Below are positions 59,905 to 64,000 of a stretch of 64,000 nt of DNA, piece by piece (the stretch's first letter is position 1; each line of letters begins with the position of its first letter). The notes under the pieces are model-generated. The model was not told where the DNA came from and did no database searches. It was given only the letters and a program-made list of their open reading frames with translations. The stretch spans positions 1-64,000 of the forward strand of contig DEPT01000068.1 of assembly GCA_002358905.1 (NCBI GenBank), read 5' to 3'. Both the position numbers and the translations under genes were made by a program. This stretch comes from Akkermansiaceae bacterium UBA3385. GTDB taxonomy: Bacteria > Verrucomicrobiota > Verrucomicrobiia > Verrucomicrobiales > Akkermansiaceae.

Positions 59905-60402
59905 ATGAAGCATACCAGGGTTCTATATGTTCCTGATCGTCGTATAGATGCCTTTGGGGATACTCGATTCAATTTCCGCTTGATTACTGAACCTATGGAT
60001 GAAGTGGGTGTCTGTCGCGTGAGAAGCGGATGCGTGGAGGCTAATCGGCCTCGTATTTTCCGGCCCGCTGATTTAAGAGGTGTAGAAACCGAAGGGTTTG
60101 GTGCAGACGCTGCACGTTTTTTTGAGTGGATGGAAGCTCATGGAGCTCAGCTGAATGCTTTGTTTGAGTATGGATTCCGCTTTTTCAGATCTGATGTACA
60201 GGAGGAAATTGTGCACGATTCAGTGAAAGATGTGGAGGAACGCGTGTTGAATGAGGCTCTTTCAAGTGGCGATCCTTTTCGTGCTGTTATTGTTGGAGTG
60301 GATGATTCCTGGGAGGTATCATTGCTCTGTTTTATGATGGAAATGATTCAACAGTCTCATGAAATTAACGTTTTTGATTTTCGCCGCCGCGGCCTTATTT
60401 AG
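59905..60402 (+). CDS. Protein of unknown function, acpP-linked
   Basis: The 165-residue product reads MKHTRVLYVPDRRIDAFGDT, NFRLITEPMDEVG, then an acidic helical half (AARFFEWMEAHGAQLNALFEYGFRF). It has no signal peptide or membrane helix. No family is recognised. TAGAGT (59894-59899) lies 6 nt before ATG 59905, favouring it over 59878 or the GTG at 59854. The 3' end overlaps the next gene by 44 bp, so the two are coupled. Confidence 0.65.
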   Translation: MKHTRVLYVPDRRIDAFGDTRFNFRLITEPMDEVGVCRVRSGCVEANRPRIFRPADLRGVETEGFGADAARFFEWMEAHGAQLNALFEYGFRFFRSDVQEEIVHDSVKDVEERVLNEALSSGDPFRAVIVGVDDSWEVSLLCFMMEMIQQSHEINVFDFRRRGLI

Positions 60403-61126
60403 TTTTGTTGTGCCTGCTTCTGCTGGGGATAATTTTTCACTTTGGCCCCGTCGGCCAGAGGAGCTTGAACAGGCTCGCCTTTTGATGAAAGAAAATAAAG
60501 GTGGTGAAGCAGTGTTGCTTTTGCAGCCTTATGTGACGGACGATGGTATTGCGGGGCGCGAAGCTCGTCAGATTTGTGGCCGAGTAAATGTTCCGCGGTA
60601 TTTATCTCGCATGCATCCTGGTGCTGTCGTGTATACGGTGCGGAAAGGTGACAATATTGCACGCATAGCGGTAACTCAGAAGTGTCCGCAAGATGTTATT
60701 ATGTTGCTGAATGGTATGGTAGAACCATCATCTTTGCGCATTGGGCAGAAGCTGGTAATTGTTCCGATGCGTTTGCGGATGGAAATACGACCACTCCAGA
60801 GAGAAGTTTCTGTATGGGATGGGCAACAGCTGGTTGCTGCATATCCTATGCTGAATATTGAGGGCTTGCCGAAGAGGGGAGAAGGTGTTGAGCAGACTTT
60901 GCTGAGTGCTCGTGAAGGGTATTTGGAAGGGATGATTGTTCCTGCTAAATCGCCAGGTTATCCAGCGGCTGAGAAAGTTCTGGTTTTTACTAACGGTATG
61001 TCTATGGCTGCAGGTTCAAATGGGAAGTCTTCTGTATGTTTTAGAATGGACCAGAAAGACCTTAATGAGATTGCTTTATTGCTGGATGCTGGTAACGAAG
61101 TGAGAATAATTTATTCCAAACGATGA
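60359..61126 (+). CDS. LysM protein with a degenerate YkuD-like C-terminus
   Basis: The 255-residue product has a signal peptide (MKLTFLIFAAAALFSFVVPASA), a helical segment and a LysM domain (about 88-138; YTVRKGDNIARIAVTQKC...LRIGQKLVIVP) that binds peptidoglycan. The C-terminal part (about 145-255) follows the L,D-transpeptidase fold pattern, ending SSVCFRMDQKDLNEI where active enzymes have SHGCIRM. The Cys (227) remains but both catalytic histidines are gone. It may be a structural or regulatory pseudo-enzyme. Confidence 0.7.
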   Translation: MKLTFLIFAAAALFSFVVPASAGDNFSLWPRRPEELEQARLLMKENKGGEAVLLLQPYVTDDGIAGREARQICGRVNVPRYLSRMHPGAVVYTVRKGDNIARIAVTQKCPQDVIMLLNGMVEPSSLRIGQKLVIVPMRLRMEIRPLQREVSVWDGQQLVAAYPMLNIEGLPKRGEGVEQTLLSAREGYLEGMIVPAKSPGYPAAEKVLVFTNGMSMAAGSNGKSSVCFRMDQKDLNEIALLLDAGNEVRIIYSKR

Positions 61127-61256
61127 GTTTTGCTATAAAGGTGTGCCAGCAGAGAAAAATATGCTTTTCTTGGCCTTTTGGGTATGATAGAATCACCGCC
61201 GAATCCGAATATTGAGCATCGATGTTCGCTTAAATCAACGTAACGTATAAAAAGTC

Positions 61257-63110
61257 ATGAATAACGAATCCACATGTAAGTCTAAGTCCGAAGGTGTAAT
61301 GATGACCGGGGCCGAGGCCCTCGTACAGAGTCTGGTGCGTGAGGGTGTGGATGTTGTATTCGCTTATCCGGGTGGCGCCAGTATGCCGATTCATCAGGCC
61401 TTGAGTCATGAGCCTTCCATTCGTACTATTCTGCCGCGTCATGAGCAGGGTGGTGCTTTTGCCGCAGAGGGATATGGGCGCGTAACGGGGAAGGTTGGTG
61501 TGTGCATGTCAACGTCTGGTCCGGGGGCGACCAATATGATTACACCCATAGCGGATGCAATGCTTGATTCGGTGCCGATGGTGGCAATTACCGCTCAGGT
61601 AGGTAGCGGACTGATAGGTACGTCTGCTTTCCAGGAAACGGACGTGTTCGGCATGACTGCCCCTATTGTCAAGCACAGTTATCTTGTGACCCAGCTGGAG
61701 GATATTCCTCGCATTGTGCGCGAGGCGTTCCATGTTGCTCGTACCGGGCGCCCTGGCCCTGTTGTGATTGATATTCCCAAGAATTTTCAGGAAGGTAAGT
61801 TTGTTCCGAATTTTGATGAGCCGTTGGATCTCCCTGGCTATCAGCCTGAAATTGCGTTGGATGCCGCAGCCTTGGATGAGGTTTTACCGTTGATTTTGTC
61901 TGCTAAGCGTCCTGCCATTTATGCTGGTGGCGGCGTGGTGATATCTAATGCCTCTGATCTTCTTAAGGAGTTTGCTGAGCGTACTCAGATTCCTGTTGCT
62001 ACAACATTAATGGGAATTGGGGCTATGCCGGAGAATCATCCTCTTTCTGTGCGTTGGCTGGGTATGCACGGTGCTGTGTATGCTAACAATACCGTGAATG
62101 AGGCAGATGTGGTTATTGCTATTGGTGCTCGCTTTGACGACCGTGTGACAGGTGCTGTGCGTACATTCTGTGAGCATGCTCGCATCATTCACATTGACTA
62201 TGATGCTGCGGAGCTTAATAAGAATAAGAAAGTGGATTATGCTATTCGCTCCGATGCGGCTCAAGCTCTCGCGTATCTGAACTCCAAACTGGAGGCTATG
62301 GGCGTTGCTCCTCGTGAGTACTCTGTGGAGAATCGTCCGGAGTGGTTTGGTATCATCGAGGAGTGGAAGAAACAGTACCCGCTTTGCTATGAAAAGAAAG
62401 AGCGGGAGATTGCACCTCAGCAGGTGATTGAGGAGCTGTATAATCAGCTTAAAGACGAGGACGCTATTATTTGTACTGGCGTAGGCCAGCACCAGATGTT
62501 TGCTGCTCAGTTCTATAAGTTCCAGCAGCCACGTCGTCTTTCTACGTCCGGCGGCCTTGGCTCCATGGGATATGGATTGCCTGCTGCAATGGGGGCTCAC
62601 ATGGCGTATCCTGATAAGCCTGTCGTTAATATTGATGGTGATGGCTCTTTCCTTATGAATGTGCAGGAACTGGGCACTATTCATGTCGAAAAGATGCCTA
62701 TCAAGTGCATTATCCTTGATAACCAGCACCTTGGTATGGTGGTGCAGTGGGAGGACCTTAAGTATGATTCAAATCGTGCGCAGACCTTCCTTGCTGATCC
62801 GGCGGATAAGTATGACCGTACACACCGTACACCGGAAATTCTTTACCCGAACTTCCCTGTCCTTTGCGAAGGTTTTGGGATTAAGTGTGAACGTGTGGTT
62901 GATCCTGCGGATTTGGCTCCGGCTATTCAGCGTATGTTGGCAGCCAAGGAAGCCTATATCCTTGATGTGATGGTCCCATATGATGTTCATGTGCTGCCTA
63001 TGATTCCTGGTGGTATGGGGTACCGCGACGTGTTGCTTGAGCGGATTGCTGGCGATGGTAAGGGTCGTAAAGCATCAGATCTTGGTAAGGAGATTCCTTC
63101 CGCTTTGTAA
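61257..63110 (+). CDS. ilvB: Acetolactate synthase, large subunit
   Basis: The 617-residue thiamine-diphosphate enzyme makes acetolactate or acetohydroxybutyrate for branched-chain amino acids. Signatures are VFAYPGGASMPIHQAL, RHEQGGAFAAEGYGR (catalytic Glu63), STSGPGATN, IDIPKNFQ, GIGARFDDRVTG and the ThDP/Mg motif GDGSFLMNVQELGT. The leader from a probable -10 (TAGAAT 61188-61193) is about 57 nt and shows no attenuator peptide. No ilvN follows directly, which is unusual. Confidence 0.96.
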   Translation: MNNESTCKSKSEGVMMTGAEALVQSLVREGVDVVFAYPGGASMPIHQALSHEPSIRTILPRHEQGGAFAAEGYGRVTGKVGVCMSTSGPGATNMITPIADAMLDSVPMVAITAQVGSGLIGTSAFQETDVFGMTAPIVKHSYLVTQLEDIPRIVREAFHVARTGRPGPVVIDIPKNFQEGKFVPNFDEPLDLPGYQPEIALDAAALDEVLPLILSAKRPAIYAGGGVVISNASDLLKEFAERTQIPVATTLMGIGAMPENHPLSVRWLGMHGAVYANNTVNEADVVIAIGARFDDRVTGAVRTFCEHARIIHIDYDAAELNKNKKVDYAIRSDAAQALAYLNSKLEAMGVAPREYSVENRPEWFGIIEEWKKQYPLCYEKKEREIAPQQVIEELYNQLKDEDAIICTGVGQHQMFAAQFYKFQQPRRLSTSGGLGSMGYGLPAAMGAHMAYPDKPVVNIDGDGSFLMNVQELGTIHVEKMPIKCIILDNQHLGMVVQWEDLKYDSNRAQTFLADPADKYDRTHRTPEILYPNFPVLCEGFGIKCERVVDPADLAPAIQRMLAAKEAYILDVMVPYDVHVLPMIPGGMGYRDVLLERIAGDGKGRKASDLGKEIPSAL

Positions 63111-63122
63111 AAACTAATTATT

Positions 63123-63164
63123 ATCCCTCCTCTTGGTTGCCGGTTTTGCTTCAAGAGGAGGGAT
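63123..63164 (+). promoter_or_regulatory. Hairpin that buries a Shine-Dalgarno-like GGAGGG
   Basis: ATCCCTCCTCTTG (63123-63135) pairs perfectly with CAAGAGGAGGGAT (63152-63164) around a 16-nt loop. No T-run follows, so it is a poor terminator. The 3' strand contains a purine-rich GAGGAGGG, 14 nt before the next start. It could mask initiation or be an unusual ilvB 3' end. Confidence 0.5.
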
Positions 63165-63176
63165 GCACATGAACAT

Positions 63177-64000
63177 ATGCCGAATGCAATTGTCAAGAAT
63201 GTGCTGGTGAGTCTCATTCTTGTTGTGTTGTGTATTGTGATTGGTGCCCAGGCCGCCGAAAGTAAGGATGTTGCCCTGGGTATTATTATAGCGTTGGTGG
63301 GTGGTTGCTTCTTGCTGTGGTTAGGTCAAAGATGCTGGGTTCTGATATTCTTGGTGCCGCCAGTCATGACAATCATGCCCCTGCCGGGTGTTATTTCAGT
63401 ACTCCCTGTTGAATTCCTGGTAGGGTTGTTGGTTCTGTTCTACTGGTTTGTCATGTGGGGAATGGGGTATGTGAAATTTTGTTGGAGAGGTCTGTTGACG
63501 TTGGATTTAATCGTATTTGTTATGTGCGTATATATGGCCATTTCATATGTGCGCTATCCTGTTTCTCTTGCTATATTTGGGTATGAATCTGATTATGTAG
63601 GTGGTAAAGAGTACGTTTTTTGTTTTTTTGCAGTATTGTATTATTTGTCGGTGAGTTGCATTCCTTGTTCGTATGGGCAGATAGTTCGAGTGCTTCGATG
63701 GACCGTTCGTCTTAGTATAGTTGCATTACTTTTGGTAATTGGTTCGGTTCTTATGGGATATGCTGAATCAGGCATAGAAACTTTGCAGGAACATGCAACA
63801 GGAGGTCGCTTTGCTTTGTTTTCAGGATTGGGGATGTATGGACTTTATATTGTCTATGGGCAATATCCTATGTCAAGAGTGTTGTTGAATCCTGGTTATT
63901 TGTGCGCGACCTTTTTTTCATGTGTTGCTATTTTGTTATCCGGATGGCGTGAGGTGTTGCTATCAACTGGATGTATTACCATTGCTCTTTCATATATAAA
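63177..64000 (+). CDS. Polytopic membrane protein, probably Wzy/O-antigen-ligase type (cut by window end)
   Basis: The frame is open from ATG 63177 to the end of the window (274 residues seen). It starts MPNAIVKNVLVSLILVVLCI and has about seven hydrophobic helices so far, with short polar loops (YESDYVGGKEY; HATGGRFALFSG; LNPGYLCATFF) that recall O-antigen ligase/polymerase families, whose N-terminal half looks like this. Position near Wzz/Wza-type genes supports a polymerase role. The decisive periplasmic loop lies outside the window. Confidence 0.65.
   Translation, partial: MPNAIVKNVLVSLILVVLCIVIGAQAAESKDVALGIIIALVGGCFLLWLGQRCWVLIFLVPPVMTIMPLPGVISVLPVEFLVGLLVLFYWFVMWGMGYVKFCWRGLLTLDLIVFVMCVYMAISYVRYPVSLAIFGYESDYVGGKEYVFCFFAVLYYLSVSCIPCSYGQIVRVLRWTVRLSIVALLLVIGSVLMGYAESGIETLQEHATGGRFALFSGLGMYGLYIVYGQYPMSRVLLNPGYLCATFFSCVAILLSGWREVLLSTGCITIALSYI

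Noticed and set aside
61194..61256. Leader-peptide attenuator for ilvB
   Set aside because: The ~57-nt leader has no short frame rich in Leu/Ile/Val and no terminator hairpin.
53449..64000. An exosortase or glycosyltransferase hidden in this part of the EPS locus
   Set aside because: All frames are accounted for; apart from the MurG/MGDG-like enzyme none shows such motifs, and the last gene lacks the Cys-x-x-x-Arg-x-x-x-His pattern in the visible part.

Overview
The window looks like a piece of a Verrucomicrobiota chromosome, most likely an Akkermansiaceae-type gut bacterium. The inference rests on a 2,655-residue secreted protein with autotransporter-type strand repeats and a PEP-CTERM tail, a fused secDF, several YkuD L,D-transpeptidases, moderately high GC, and promoters with -10 boxes close to TAGAAT and start codons only 0-10 nt downstream. 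It is mostly ordinary chromosome: housekeeping genes in short operons, with repeat-rich gaps between them. Species-level assignment is not possible from the sequence alone.

Layout. 0.4-5 kb (minus): hpf, a DUF167 gene, a membrane-tethered CbiX-like gene and secDF. A free-standing copy of the SecD periplasmic domain diverges from secDF. 6-9.4 kb: an isolated phage-core-like gene, a ribbon-helix-helix gene, a polytopic membrane protein, and remnants of IS256-type and IS481-type transposases. 9.4-17.5 kb: M16 protease, AEC transporter, rpe, a DUF3472 protein and ahcY. 17.5-22.8 kb: folC, rubrerythrin, leuB and apaG, with three four-helix-bundle (23S-IVS/S23-type) genes, each framed by inverted repeats. 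24-28 kb: a cellulose-synthase-like glycosyltransferase, an L,D-transpeptidase and an AspT/YidE transporter. 28.5-36.5 kb: the giant PEP-CTERM protein, whose N-terminus carries an S6 (IgA1-protease-like) serine protease domain. 36.7-49 kb: purD, two M42 peptidases, ychF, dus, a tandem L,D-transpeptidase pair, an acyltransferase, nrnA, truB and ribF. 49-52.5 kb (minus): thiD, gatA, gatC and two small membrane proteins. 52.6-52.8 kb: two divergent tRNA-Gly genes. 52.9-64 kb: an exopolysaccharide locus (outer-membrane barrel, Wzz/BY-kinase, Wza-like export protein, MurG/MGDG-like glycosyltransferase, Wzy-like membrane protein cut by the window end), interleaved with coaX, acpP, a LysM protein and ilvB.

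The most unusual signal is a family of intergenic elements. Each arm is built from exactly four 7-bp repeats with a TCA/TGA core, either contiguous or with short perfect hairpins placed between the heptamers. The arms occur as inverted pairs that abut gene ends. Three elements enclose a four-helix-bundle gene; others are gene-less or arrayed. This resembles a mobile cassette with autonomous and non-autonomous forms. A second signal is a ~530-bp imperfect palindrome upstream of ychF, in which hairpins are conserved by shape rather than sequence. A third is the number of apparently leaderless or near-leaderless transcripts (about 15 genes).
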